Source of the DNA: an uncultured Eubacteriales bacterium
Lineage (GTDB): Bacteria; Bacillota_A; Clostridia; Christensenellales; Aristaeellaceae
Assembly (NCBI GenBank): GCA_902803675.1
Contig: CADCQZ010000008.1
Location: forward strand, 1 to 12,519
Reading direction: 5' to 3'
Length of the DNA stretch: 12,519 nucleotides
The translations under genes and the position numbers were made by a program. Below the pieces are notes generated by a model. It was not told the DNA's origin and made no database searches. It saw only the letters and a list, made by a program, of their open reading frames with translations. Below, in pieces: positions 1 through 7,900 of this stretch. Numbering within the stretch: the first letter of the stretch is position 1; each line of letters starts with the position of its first letter.

Positions 1-1529
1 TAAAGACCAATACCCCCGCCATCCGCGAGGCCCGCAAAATGAACCTGGAGCTTTTGCTCTCCAACCACGATAAGAAGTGCCTCTCCTGCGTCCGCTCCAC
101 CAACTGCGAGCTGCAGGCGCTGTGCAACGAGTACGGCGTGGACGACGAGAACCGCTTCGCCGGCGCCATGACTGAGACCGAAGTGGACGACCTGTCCCCC
201 TCCATCGTGCGCAACAACGCCAAGTGCATCCTGTGCCGCCGCTGCGTCGCGGTCTGCAACAAGATCCAGCACGTTGGCGTCATCGGCCCGGTGAAGCGCG
301 GCTTCCAGACTCAGATCAAGTCTGCCTGGAACATGCATCTGGCGGATACTGCCTGCATCAACTGCGGCCAGTGCATCGCGGTTTGCCCCGTGGGCGCCCT
401 GACCGAGAAGGACGACACCGCCAAGGTGTTCGCCGCCATCGCCGATCCCACCAAGCATGTGGTCGTGCAGCCGGCTCCCGCCGTGCGCGCCGGCCTGGGC
501 GAGGAGTTCGGCCTGCCCATGGGCACCAGCGTCACCGGCAAGATGGCCGCCGCGCTGCGCCGCCTGGGCTTTGACAAGGTGTTCGACACCGACTTCGGCG
601 CCGACCTGACCATCATGGAAGAGGCCAACGAGCTGGTGGGCCGCCTGAAGAACAACGGCGTGCTGCCCATGATCACCTCCTGCTCTCCCGGCTGGATCAA
701 GTTCTGCGAGACCTTCTATCCGGAGTTCCTGCCGAACCTGTCCTCCTGCAAGTCGCCGCACGAAATGCTGGGCGCCATGATCAAGAGCTACTACGCCGAA
801 AAAGAAGGCATCGATCCGAAGAGCATCTTCGTGGTCTCGGTGATGCCCTGCACCGCCAAGAAGTTCGAGGCGGACCGGCCGGAGCTGGGCCATGACGGCA
901 TGGCGGATGTGGACGCCGTTATCACCACCCGTGAGCTTGCCCGGATGATCAAGGAAGCGGGCATCGACTTCAACATGCTCCCGGACAGCGACTTCGATCC
1001 CCTCATGGGCGAGAGCACCGGCGCCGGCGTCATCTTCGGCGCCACCGGCGGCGTTATGGAAGCGGCTCTGCGCACGGCCTATGAGACCATCACCGGCGAG
1101 ACCCTGAAGGACGTCAACTTCACCCAGGTCCGCGGCGTGAAGGGCATCAAGGAAGCGGCCATCCAGATCGGCGACAAGACCGTCAATGTGGCGGTGGTCA
1201 GCGGTACGGGCAACGCTTCCAAGCTGTTCGAGCAGATCCGCAAGGGTGAAAAGGAGTATGTGTTCATCGAGATCATGGCGTGCCCCGGCGGCTGCGTCAA
1301 CGGCGGCGGTCAGCCCATCGTGTCCTCCACGGTGAAGATGACCTGCGATATCCGTGCCGAGCGCGCGAAAGCGCTTTACAGCGAGGATGAGGGCAAGCCC
1401 ATCCGCAAGAGCCACGAGAATCCCGAGATCAAGCAGATCTATGCGGATTTCCTCAAGCAGCCCGGCAGCCACCTGGCTCATGAGCTCCTGCATACCCACT
1501 ACACCAAGCGCGAACTGTACAACGACTGA
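1..1529 (+). CDS. hydA: [FeFe]-hydrogenase catalytic subunit, NAD(P)-linked multimeric type (5' end cut by window edge)
   Basis: Catalyses reversible H2 oxidation/proton reduction at the H-cluster; in multimeric enzymes (HydABC, HndABCD) it works with NADH- and ferredoxin-linked partners in the cytoplasm. The frame is open from base 3 and reads KTNTPAIREARK into the ATG at 39, the usual end of the N-terminal NuoG-like [2Fe-2S] domain, so that Met is internal and the true start lies left of the window. Counting from the Met at 39: His-Cys3 cluster motif (H10, C14, C17, C23); two ferredoxin [4Fe-4S] motifs (about 63-73 and 106-116); H-domain with L1 TSCSPGW (213-219), L2 MPCTAKK (269-275) and L3 ACPGGCVNGG (414-423); small-subunit-like C-terminus ending KRELYND. 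There is no extra C-terminal [2Fe-2S] domain. L1 has Ser where monomeric enzymes have a second Cys. Partner subunits are presumably upstream. Family assignment is secure; the bifurcating role is inferred from domain layout. Confidence 0.96.
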   Translation, partial: KTNTPAIREARKMNLELLLSNHDKKCLSCVRSTNCELQALCNEYGVDDENRFAGAMTETEVDDLSPSIVRNNAKCILCRRCVAVCNKIQHVGVIGPVKRGFQTQIKSAWNMHLADTACINCGQCIAVCPVGALTEKDDTAKVFAAIADPTKHVVVQPAPAVRAGLGEEFGLPMGTSVTGKMAAALRRLGFDKVFDTDFGADLTIMEEANELVGRLKNNGVLPMITSCSPGWIKFCETFYPEFLPNLSSCKSPHEMLGAMIKSYYAEKEGIDPKSIFVVSVMPCTAKKFEADRPELGHDGMADVDAVITTRELARMIKEAGIDFNMLPDSDFDPLMGESTGAGVIFGATGGVMEAALRTAYETITGETLKDVNFTQVRGVKGIKEAAIQIGDKTVNVAVVSGTGNASKLFEQIRKGEKEYVFIEIMACPGGCVNGGGQPIVSSTVKMTCDIRAERAKALYSEDEGKPIRKSHENPEIKQIYADFLKQPGSHLAHELLHTHYTKRELYND

Positions 1530-1618
1530 TCCCGCGTTCTGCCGGGGCGGCCGGCCGGATCGGCTGTTTCAGCCGTCTGAAGATCCATCCGTCCCGGAGA
1601 CCGCGGCGCGGCCGCATG

Positions 1619-1663
1619 AAAAATACCGGGCCGATCAAATCATGATCGGTCCGGTGTTTTTTT
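1619..1663. terminator. Bidirectional intrinsic terminator between hydA and the recO end of the opposing operon
   Basis: A 13-bp stem (1625-1637 with 1643-1655, one G-U pair) closes a 5-nt loop AATCA. It is followed on the plus strand by a run of seven T (1657-1663) and preceded by an A-rich stretch (1619-1623), which supplies a U-tract on the minus strand. It lies about 90 nt after the hydA stop and 110 nt after the recO stop, so it can end both convergent transcripts. Confidence 0.9.
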
Positions 1664-1773
1664 GGGTCTCCGATAACGGATAAGCGATATCATCTGGCTG
1701 TGAGACGGGAGAGAACTTCTCATACGGCGCGGACGCGGGAGCGTGCTGCCCGGATACCCGCTGCGCTCTTTGA

Positions 1774-2496
1774 TCATTCCAGCCTTTTCCCTGCCGGTAT
1801 CTTTCTGTCCATCTGTGTTTCCAGATAGGTCTTGAGCAGGCCGAACGGCGCGTCCTCTTTCGGGAGCGCCGTTTTTTCGATGCCTCTTGAGAGCACGTCC
1901 CTGAGCCAGGCCGTCTCCCGGGCCGATACGGGCAGCAGTACCGCGCCGGCGGGGGCCGGATGATCCCGGCAGACGAGCCCGCCGTTGACAGGATCGAACA
2001 GGCACGGGACGTCTTTCATATCTTTTCCGCAGAGAAGGCACCGGTCCAGATCGGGCCGATAGCCCAGGATCACGCTGAGAAACAGCAGGAAGGCGGCTGT
2101 GACGGCCCGCGGGTCCATGTCCTGATAGGCGATCCTCGTCAGGGATCGAATGAGCAGCGTGAACATATCGGCTCCCGGCAGCTCGGGATAGGCCGCCGCG
2201 TCGCACAGGGCCAGCATGTAGGCGGCGTACCGGAGCTTGTCGTAATCTTCCCGCAGGGGATAGAAGGCATCATTCAGGGTACAGGATGAAACGGTGCTCC
2301 GTCCCTTGGCCTGATACAGTACGTATTCCCCGAAGGCGAAACACTCGCTGGCGGCCAGGAGGGGGCTTTTGTTTTTCCGGCATCCCCGGCACAGGACATC
2401 CATCCGGCCCCGGGGCGTCAGCAGGGAGAGCATCCTGTCGTTGTCCCGGTAATCGGCCGTTCTTAAAACGATGCCCTGTGTTTTGATGGATGGCAT
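1774..2496 (-). CDS. recO: DNA repair protein RecO
   Basis: Recombination mediator of the RecFOR pathway: helps load RecA on SSB-coated single-stranded DNA and anneals strands. The 240-aa product has the typical length. Its N-terminal OB-fold begins with the family pattern of SIKTQGIVLRTADYRDNDRM, followed by the helical domain and a Cys-rich zinc-type segment (C153-x2-C156, then C165, C176 and H179 in the CRDH motif). The ATG at 2496 has a purine-rich site (AAAGGGGG) about 5 nt upstream. It is the last gene of the minus-strand array, 76 bp after the solute-binding-like gene. In many Firmicutes recO sits with era and cell-cycle genes; here the neighbours differ. Confidence 0.95.
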   Translation of the reverse strand: MPSIKTQGIVLRTADYRDNDRMLSLLTPRGRMDVLCRGCRKNKSPLLAASECFAFGEYVLYQAKGRSTVSSCTLNDAFYPLREDYDKLRYAAYMLALCDAAAYPELPGADMFTLLIRSLTRIAYQDMDPRAVTAAFLLFLSVILGYRPDLDRCLLCGKDMKDVPCLFDPVNGGLVCRDHPAPAGAVLLPVSARETAWLRDVLSRGIEKTALPKEDAPFGLLKTYLETQMDRKIPAGKRLE

Positions 2497-2572
2497 AGAT
2501 CCCCCTTTGCGATACGGCTCTGCCCGGCAGGAAGCCGGTGAAGCGGGTAAGGACCGTATTCGGATGGGCCGC

Positions 2573-3283
2573 TCATTCCGCCGGTTTTTGCTCCTCCCCG
2601 TCGGTCCAGGGGTTTTCCCCGCGTCCGGCCCGGATGAAGGCGTTCATGAACTTGACCACGTTTTCTTCGTTGTTGCTGTGGATCGTGATCCCCATCACCA
2701 TGCCCCGGTTGTCCAGCTGCATCCCATTGACATAGCCGTACAGCTGATCCATGGGGATGCCCAGGAGGATCGGGGTCTCCTCGTAGGTCACAAAACCGTT
2801 GTCGTCGTAATCCAGCTGCCGCTGCACATATCCGGCGGAAAGATCCAGGCCTTCCGTATCGATGACACCGTCGGCCACATAGGAGTCCAGGGGGATAAAG
2901 GCGCCCGCGCTGGCATAGTTCTTGAAATCCTCTTTCGGCAGGATATAGATATCACCTTCGCCTGCGGCGATATATACGCTCAGCTGCATGACGCTGCCGG
3001 TATCGTTGCCGGCCATCAGCATCACGCTGCGCACGCTCTCCATATCGGGGACGGCTTCCTGCCAGATGGGGAGCAGGAAAGCGTCGACGATATCCGTGTT
3101 CGTCGTGCTCGACTTGATATACAGATCCACCCGCTTGTCCTCGGGCGGGCGGTATTCGGTCTGGGTGTAGACCATGGACCAGGTGAACGCGACGAACGCG
3201 GCCATGACCAGGTATTTCCAGCCGCTGTAGGTCAGGTGATCTTTCAGGCGCTCCTTTGTCAGGGGTGTTTTGGGCGGGTTCAT
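2573..3283 (-). CDS. Membrane-anchored extracytoplasmic protein resembling a truncated solute-binding protein; function unknown
   Basis: Not recognised as a named family. The product has 236 aa: a short basic cytoplasmic segment (1-22), one membrane helix (about 23-39, KYLVMAAFVAFTWSMVY), then an extracytoplasmic part. The stretch GDIYILPKEDFKNYASAGAF and the following PLDSYV resemble the hinge and second-lobe region of extracellular solute-binding proteins, as does LLGIPMD near residue 182. It has no Cys, so it is not a lipoprotein, and it is much shorter than a complete binding protein (usually 400 aa or more). No ABC permease or ATPase gene is adjacent. Start choice: the open frame extends to 3397, but AAAGAGG abuts the ATG at 3289 and sits 6 nt before the ATG at 3283, which therefore fits best. 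It is preceded by the largest gap in the array (147 bp), so it may have its own promoter, though I could not pick one out. Confidence 0.75.
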   Translation of the reverse strand: MNPPKTPLTKERLKDHLTYSGWKYLVMAAFVAFTWSMVYTQTEYRPPEDKRVDLYIKSSTTNTDIVDAFLLPIWQEAVPDMESVRSVMLMAGNDTGSVMQLSVYIAAGEGDIYILPKEDFKNYASAGAFIPLDSYVADGVIDTEGLDLSAGYVQRQLDYDDNGFVTYEETPILLGIPMDQLYGYVNGMQLDNRGMVMGITIHSNNEENVVKFMNAFIRAGRGENPWTDGEEQKPAE

Positions 3284-3430
3284 AGTCATCCTCTTTTCGG
3301 GTCCTGCCGCGTCAGTCCGATTCCACGGGGCGTTGACGCCGGCGGTGTATCGATATGCCGTCAGGCGGGCATGATCGCGGTGGCTGTTGGATATCATCGA
3401 TCGGGGATCGATCCGGATACGATACCGGCA

Positions 3431-4462
3431 TCAGATCGTTTCGATCAGACGGACCAGGGCTTCGATATCCTCCTCGGAGGCGGACCAGGAACAGGTGATC
3501 CTCACCACGCTCTCCTCATTGCCCTTTTCCCACAGGGTGACGGATGCGGCGGATGTGAGTTTTTTCAGGTCCGCATTGGGAAGACGGAAAAATACCTGAT
3601 TGGCGTCCGCGGGGCATAGCAGTGTCCAGCCTCTTTTTTGAACGGCCTGAAGGACTCTTTGGGCACCGGAGACCGCGGCGGAGCCCACCTCCAGATAGAG
3701 CCCGTCGGTGAACAGGGCGTCGAACTGGACGCCCAGGGTCTTTCCCTTGGCCAGGACTGCTCCGTGCCGCTTCATCAGCGTGAAGAAATGCCCGCTTATG
3801 TCTCCGGACGGGAACACCACCGCTTCGCCCAGGAGCGCGCCGCATTTTGTGCCGCCGATATAGAAGCAGTCACACAGCCGCGCCAGGTCTTTGAGCCCCA
3901 CGTCGCTTTTCGGGGAGGCCAGGGCATAGGCGAGCCTGGCGCCGTCCAGATACAGTTTCAACCCGTTGTCCCGGCACAGCGCGCTGATGGCCGTGAGCTC
4001 ATCCAGGGAGTATAGTGTGCCGAATTCGGAAGGATGGGACAGATAGACCATGCCCGGTTTGACGATATGGTCCCGGCTGGTGTCGTTCAGGTACATGTCG
4101 ATGGCGGCCCTGAGGTTTTCGGGTGTGATCTTACCGTCACGGTGGGGGATAGTGAGCACTTTGTGCCCGTTCATTTCCACCGCGCCGGCCTCATGGGTAT
4201 TGATGTGGCCGGTGTCGGCGGCGAATACCCCTTCATAGGGCATCAGGAGACTGTCGATGACCGTCGAATTGGCCTGTGTGCCGCCGATCAGGAAAAACAC
4301 CCGTCCCTCGGGGCAACCGCAGGCGTCCAGGATCTTCTTTTCCGCCCGGAAGCAGTGATCGTCCTGGCCGTAGCCCGTCGTTTTTTCCGTGTTGACCCTG
4401 ATGAGCGCTTCCAGCAGTTTGGGATGCGCGCCTTCCATATAATCGGACTCGAATTGAAGCAT
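3431..4462 (-). CDS. ltaE: Low-specificity L-threonine aldolase family PLP enzyme
   Basis: Fold-type I PLP lyase of the beta-eliminating lyase/threonine aldolase family, which typically cleaves L-threonine or L-allo-threonine to glycine and acetaldehyde in the cytoplasm. The 343-aa length is typical. Visible motifs: N-terminal FESDYMEGAHPKLLEAL, GGTQANSTV (60-68) in the phosphate-binding region, the stacking-His region ADTGHINTHEAGA (82-94), LDGARLA (172-178) with the Asp expected to contact the pyridine nitrogen, and GGTKCGALLGE (203-213) with K206 as the expected Schiff-base lysine. The ATG at 4462 is preceded by AAAGGCGGAG at good spacing. It begins 17 nt after the carboxypeptidase stop, so the two are probably cotranscribed. 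Substrate is not proven; related lyases share this fold. Confidence 0.88.
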   Translation of the reverse strand: MLQFESDYMEGAHPKLLEALIRVNTEKTTGYGQDDHCFRAEKKILDACGCPEGRVFFLIGGTQANSTVIDSLLMPYEGVFAADTGHINTHEAGAVEMNGHKVLTIPHRDGKITPENLRAAIDMYLNDTSRDHIVKPGMVYLSHPSEFGTLYSLDELTAISALCRDNGLKLYLDGARLAYALASPKSDVGLKDLARLCDCFYIGGTKCGALLGEAVVFPSGDISGHFFTLMKRHGAVLAKGKTLGVQFDALFTDGLYLEVGSAAVSGAQRVLQAVQKRGWTLLCPADANQVFFRLPNADLKKLTSAASVTLWEKGNEESVVRITCSWSASEEDIEALVRLIETI

Positions 4463-4479
4463 TTTTCTCCGCCTTTCCT

Positions 4480-5910
4480 TTACTGGTAGTACCGTTCGCG
4501 GGGATTGATCGTTTTCATGCGGACAGTCTTGCGGTGATTGCGCCTGACCATCCTGATCAGCCGGATGGCGGCATACAGGACGATCAGGGGCAGGACGATG
4601 AACTTCAGGAACAGCTCGAATGTGAAGCGGGGGAAGGGATTGGGGTCCGCGTTCGCCTGGGCGATGATCTCTTCAAGGGTGGGGGCCAGGGACTCGCGGG
4701 CAGCTACGCTCCTGGTGGCCACCAGGTCGTATACCACCGGGCTGCTGTTCTCCGGATAATAGGTCAGTGTCCCCATGATCTCACCCGCGTTCACCGGGGC
4801 GCGGAAGGAACGGGTATACTCGGTATAGGTCAGTACGTTGAAATTCTGTACCCAGTACTGCACGTCCTGGCTGGTGGTCACCACCAGGTCCGGCACGGTG
4901 GTATCCGTGCGCTGCAGGGCCAGCTCCAGTTTGCCCAGCTGGGGATCATTCAGGTCAAACCCGGATATATCCACCACGCGGGGATTCATCTCGTAGATCT
5001 CCAGGATACTGGTGCTCAGGAACTGGGTGAATCCGTACTCGAACAGCCGTATCGTGTCCCTGTACCGGTTGGCGTCGGAGCTGGCGTTGAACACGACGGA
5101 GATCAGGTGCACACCGTTTTTGACAGCGGATGCCGCCAGACAGTATCCCGCCGCGGAGTGCTGACCGGTCTTGATGCCGTTGGCGTAGGAGTAAAATGAG
5201 CTCTCGTGAGCCTCGGAACGGTTGATGAGCCGGTTCGTGTTGTTCAGGTTTCGTTCACCGGAAGTGTTGTCCGCCGGCATCGTATAGCTTTTCGTGTTCG
5301 CGATCAGCCGGAAGGTGCTGTTCTGCATGGCGGTGCGCGCGATGACCGCCATGTCCCTGGCGGTGGAGTAGTGATCCTCGTCGTGATAGCCGTGCGGGTT
5401 GCTGAAATGGGTGCCGGTGCACCCGAAAGCGGATGCCGCCCGGTTCATCAGATCCACGAATCCCGGGATCGAACCGGCGATATTCTCGGCGATCACATTG
5501 GCGCCGTCGTTGCCGGATACCACCATGGTGGCGTATTCCAGATCCTTGAGCGTGACCACCTCGCCGGGCACGAGCCCGATCCGGGAGGAGTCATCCGGGA
5601 TCATCATCGCTTCGTTCGACACATAGCAGCTCTGCTCGGGGTCACCCATGAGCAGGGCCAGGAACACCGTCAGCATTTTGGTGGTGGAGGCGGGATAGCA
5701 CCGGGTATCGGCGTTTTTTTCGTACAGCACCCTGCCGCTCTCGTATTCGATCAGAATAGCGGAGCTGCAGCTCAGATCACTGTTTTCGAGATATTCGGGA
5801 TGATCGGGGTCATAGCCGCCCTCTTCCGCCTCTGTGACCGACGGGATCATCATCAGGCAGATCATGAGGGTCAGGAACAGGGACACCGACCGGATAGTCA
5901 ATTTGTTCAC
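4480..5910 (-). CDS. D-alanyl-D-alanine carboxypeptidase (low-molecular-weight PBP, peptidase S11)
   Basis: Trims the terminal D-Ala from peptidoglycan pentapeptides outside the cytoplasmic membrane. The 476-aa product has a signal peptide (about 1-28, hydrophobic LFLTLMICLMM, cleavage near VTEA). All three S11 catalytic motifs are present: SxxK S75-T-T-K78, SxN S132-G-N134 and K247-T-G249. A beta-rich PBP5-like C-terminal domain (about 310-400) follows, then a C-terminal membrane helix (about 434-452) with a very basic cytoplasmic tail ending RERYYQ. A full helix is more substantial than the amphipathic anchor of E. coli PBP5. The start codon is GTG at 5910 with GAGGA 5 nt upstream. It lies 30 nt after tmcAL. 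It belongs to the DacA/DacF/DacB group; which paralogue cannot be settled by eye. Confidence 0.95.
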   Translation of the reverse strand: MNKLTIRSVSLFLTLMICLMMIPSVTEAEEGGYDPDHPEYLENSDLSCSSAILIEYESGRVLYEKNADTRCYPASTTKMLTVFLALLMGDPEQSCYVSNEAMMIPDDSSRIGLVPGEVVTLKDLEYATMVVSGNDGANVIAENIAGSIPGFVDLMNRAASAFGCTGTHFSNPHGYHDEDHYSTARDMAVIARTAMQNSTFRLIANTKSYTMPADNTSGERNLNNTNRLINRSEAHESSFYSYANGIKTGQHSAAGYCLAASAVKNGVHLISVVFNASSDANRYRDTIRLFEYGFTQFLSTSILEIYEMNPRVVDISGFDLNDPQLGKLELALQRTDTTVPDLVVTTSQDVQYWVQNFNVLTYTEYTRSFRAPVNAGEIMGTLTYYPENSSPVVYDLVATRSVAARESLAPTLEEIIAQANADPNPFPRFTFELFLKFIVLPLIVLYAAIRLIRMVRRNHRKTVRMKTINPRERYYQ

Positions 5911-5940
5911 AGGCGTCCTCGTGGTTCAGGATTGGGGCAT

Positions 5941-7101
5941 TCACAGCGTGATCACGCGCTCGTGATAGGGCGCAGCCGCCGGCATGCCTGAAAGATTATA
6001 CCACATTTTCGCGGCGTTGTATTCCTCTTTTGCTTCATTCTCCAGTTTCATGAAGCTGTCATAACAGGGAATGGCTTCCCGGAGCCTGCCGATCAGGGGC
6101 CTCGCCGCCTGTGTGAATCCCCACAGCCGCACGAACTGAGGCGCGTCCGGCATCGGGAGCGGTGTGCCCAGAAGGCAGTGGCAGATCACCCGGCTCACGC
6201 GGGCCCGGGTATAGTGGGGACCGCGGCACATATCCACGACGGCGGATGCCGTGCAGCAGGTATCCGCGGCTTTTTTCAGGCGGTTCTCCATTCCCTCCCG
6301 GACGTCGCTGCAGGCCCTGAGCTGCTCGGGATCCATCATGCGCAGGCGGGTGATAACGGCCTGATCGGCTTTCCCCCGGTCGATGATACCGCCGTTCAGG
6401 GCCTGTTCCCGGAGGATCCCGTAAGCTGTCTCGGGCATGCCCGCTTTCAAAAGAGCCCAGTCGCCCCGGTAAAAGGCCGCCCGGAGAGCGCCCGCGGAGG
6501 GATACCCTTGCGACGGCAGATCCCCGTGGTACGGGCCGATCCGCCTGACAGCTGCCGGTTCGATCCCGGAGCCGGTGGCCTTCAGGGCCCGCAGATAGGC
6601 AAGGGCCAGGAGGCTGTTGGGCCTGTCCCTGCCGGGCGCGTACTGCCCGGCCTTTTTCAGAGCGGCTTCCACCGCGGCGGGATAGCTCATCTTGCCCCCG
6701 GTGATCTCGTGTCTGATCAGACACTCAAAAGCCTCCTTCCGGTCTTCCATGAAGGAGGCTGTGTCTTTGAGCTTTTCCAGATCGTCCTCTTCCGTGCCGA
6801 AGCACAGGGTATCGACGAATCCGAGCCTGTTCAGCGTCAGGACAGCCAGGCGGGCATAGACTTCCGCTTCCCGTACCGTGTGGGTATAGGGGAGGGAGAT
6901 GACCAGGTCCGCACCGCCGAGCAGCGCCATCCGGGCTCTGTGATGAGGGGACAGCAGCGCCGCTTCTCCCCGCTGGGTATAATACCCGCTCATGAGGGCG
7001 AGGATCACGTCGGCATGCGCCGTTTCCCGGGCTTTCTCAAGGTGATACCGATGCCCCGAATGGAAGGGATTGTATTCCGAGATGACGGCGCAGACGTTCA
7101 T
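5941..7101 (-). CDS. tmcAL: tRNA(Met) cytidine acetate ligase TmcAL (YlbM family)
   Basis: Uses ATP and acetate to make N4-acetylcytidine at the wobble base of elongator tRNA-Met, as known for Bacillus subtilis TmcAL. The 386-aa length is normal. The N-terminus carries the nucleotidyltransferase signature: VISEYNPFHSGHRYHL with the HxGH motif at H14-H17, then MSGYYTQRGEAA and GADLVISLPY, all characteristic of the family. The ATG at 7101 shares one base with the rnfB stop (TGATG). No purine-rich ribosome binding site is visible upstream: the preceding 20 nt on this strand read roughly GCATCACCCTTAACGCCTG. Translation is therefore likely to depend on reinitiation after rnfB. Linkage to rnf genes is not something I recognise as usual. 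Confidence 0.95.
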   Translation of the reverse strand: MNVCAVISEYNPFHSGHRYHLEKARETAHADVILALMSGYYTQRGEAALLSPHHRARMALLGGADLVISLPYTHTVREAEVYARLAVLTLNRLGFVDTLCFGTEEDDLEKLKDTASFMEDRKEAFECLIRHEITGGKMSYPAAVEAALKKAGQYAPGRDRPNSLLALAYLRALKATGSGIEPAAVRRIGPYHGDLPSQGYPSAGALRAAFYRGDWALLKAGMPETAYGILREQALNGGIIDRGKADQAVITRLRMMDPEQLRACSDVREGMENRLKKAADTCCTASAVVDMCRGPHYTRARVSRVICHCLLGTPLPMPDAPQFVRLWGFTQAARPLIGRLREAIPCYDSFMKLENEAKEEYNAAKMWYNLSGMPAAAPYHERVITL

Positions 7102-7103
7102 CA
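7099..7103 (-). promoter_or_regulatory. TGATG stop-start junction coupling rnfB to tmcAL
   Basis: The rnfB TGA stop (7103-7101) and the tmcAL ATG (7101-7099) share one A. The 25 or so nucleotides upstream contain no GGAGG-like sequence, unlike rnfB, rnfE, rnfD and rnfC in the same operon, which all have clear ones. This is the arrangement expected for termination-reinitiation; that it functions so is inference. Confidence 0.6.
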
Positions 7104-7892
7104 GGCGTTAAGGGTGATGCAGTGGCAGGGGCAGACCTGCGCGCAGGCGCCGCAGCGGGTGCACTTGGTATAGTCGATCCGGGCAAATCCGTTTTCCACG
7201 ATGATGGCGTCGTACTGGCACTCTTTCTTGCAGCGGCCGCAGCCGATGCAGGCGTTGGAGCACACTTCCCTGGCCTTGCGTGCGGTATCGCTGTTGCGGC
7301 ACCGGACGATCGTGGTCTGGGACATGGGCAGCAGCCTGATCACGCCCCTCGGGCAGGCCTGTACGCAGGCGCCGCAGGCGACGCACTTGTTCTCGTTGAT
7401 GTGGGCGATACCGTCCGACAGGGTGATGGCGTCGAACGCGCACACATCCTGGCAGTCGCCCAGGCCGATGCAGGCGAAGCGGCAGTCCTTGGGGCCGCCG
7501 GCGATATCCGCCGCGACGACGCAGCTGCGGTATCCGTCATAGACATAGGTATCCTTGGCCACGCCCGTCACGCCCTGGCAGAGGACGCGGGCCACCATTT
7601 TTTCACCGCTGCTCTCTTCCTCGACGCCCATGATGGCGGCGATCTTCTTGGCGCCTTCCGCGCCGGCGGGAGCGCAGCCGTTCACTTTGGCTTTTCCTTC
7701 CACGACGGCTTTGGCGAAGGCTTCGCATCCGGCGAACCCGCAGGCGCCGCAGTTGGCGCCGCCGGTGCATTCCTTCACCAGATCGATCCTTTCATCCGTT
7801 TCGACATAAAACTTTTTGCTGGCGAAGCTCAGAGCACCGCCGAAAACCAGCCCCAGGGCGCCCAGGATCAGGCCTGCGTATAAAATGGTCAT
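7101..7892 (-). CDS. rnfB: Rnf complex ferredoxin-accepting iron-sulfur subunit RnfB
   Basis: Entry point for electrons from reduced ferredoxin; anchored to the cytoplasmic face of the membrane by one N-terminal helix (about 4-22). Numbering from the ATG at 7892 (263 aa): the RnfB Fe4S4 domain has C48, C51, C56 and C73. Four ferredoxin-like motifs follow: CRFACIGLGDCQDVC (137-151), CVACGACVQAC (170-180), CSNACIGCGRCKKEC (211-225) and CTRCGACAQVC (244-254). That makes up to five [4Fe-4S] clusters, more than the three of E. coli RsxB and in keeping with clostridial RnfB. The first motif has longer spacing and CA in place of the usual CP. Start: an open GTG at 7901 lies on the Shine-Dalgarno itself; AAGGAG (7906-7901) is 8 nt before the ATG at 7892, which I take as the start. 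It overlaps tmcAL by 1 nt. Confidence 0.96.
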   Translation of the reverse strand: MTILYAGLILGALGLVFGGALSFASKKFYVETDERIDLVKECTGGANCGACGFAGCEAFAKAVVEGKAKVNGCAPAGAEGAKKIAAIMGVEEESSGEKMVARVLCQGVTGVAKDTYVYDGYRSCVVAADIAGGPKDCRFACIGLGDCQDVCAFDAITLSDGIAHINENKCVACGACVQACPRGVIRLLPMSQTTIVRCRNSDTARKAREVCSNACIGCGRCKKECQYDAIIVENGFARIDYTKCTRCGACAQVCPCHCITLNA

Positions 7893-7900
7893 GATCGTCA

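Noticed and set aside
39..41. ATG as the start of the hydrogenase gene
   Set aside because: The open frame continues upstream to the window edge with a conserved KTNTPAIREARK sequence, so this Met is internal.
1561..1575. Small hairpin CGGCTG-TTT-CAGCCG just after hydA
   Set aside because: Six-bp stem with no following T-run. The much stronger hairpin at 1619-1663 explains termination.
3396..3412. Palindrome ATCGATC-GGG-GATCGAT in the 147-bp gap, considered as an operator or terminator
   Set aside because: No T-tract on either strand, no convincing promoter boxes around it, and short GATC-rich palindromes are common. Not supported as a site.
2471..3619. Plus-strand open frame of 382 codons across the solute-binding-like gene
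   Set aside because: Spans several minus-strand genes and a gap and has low-complexity composition without family motifs. The minus-strand gene has a membrane helix, a binding-protein-like segment and a ribosome binding site.
6178..7173. Plus-strand open frame of 331 codons opposite tmcAL
   Set aside because: The opposite strand carries all TmcAL motifs; this frame is a compositional shadow.
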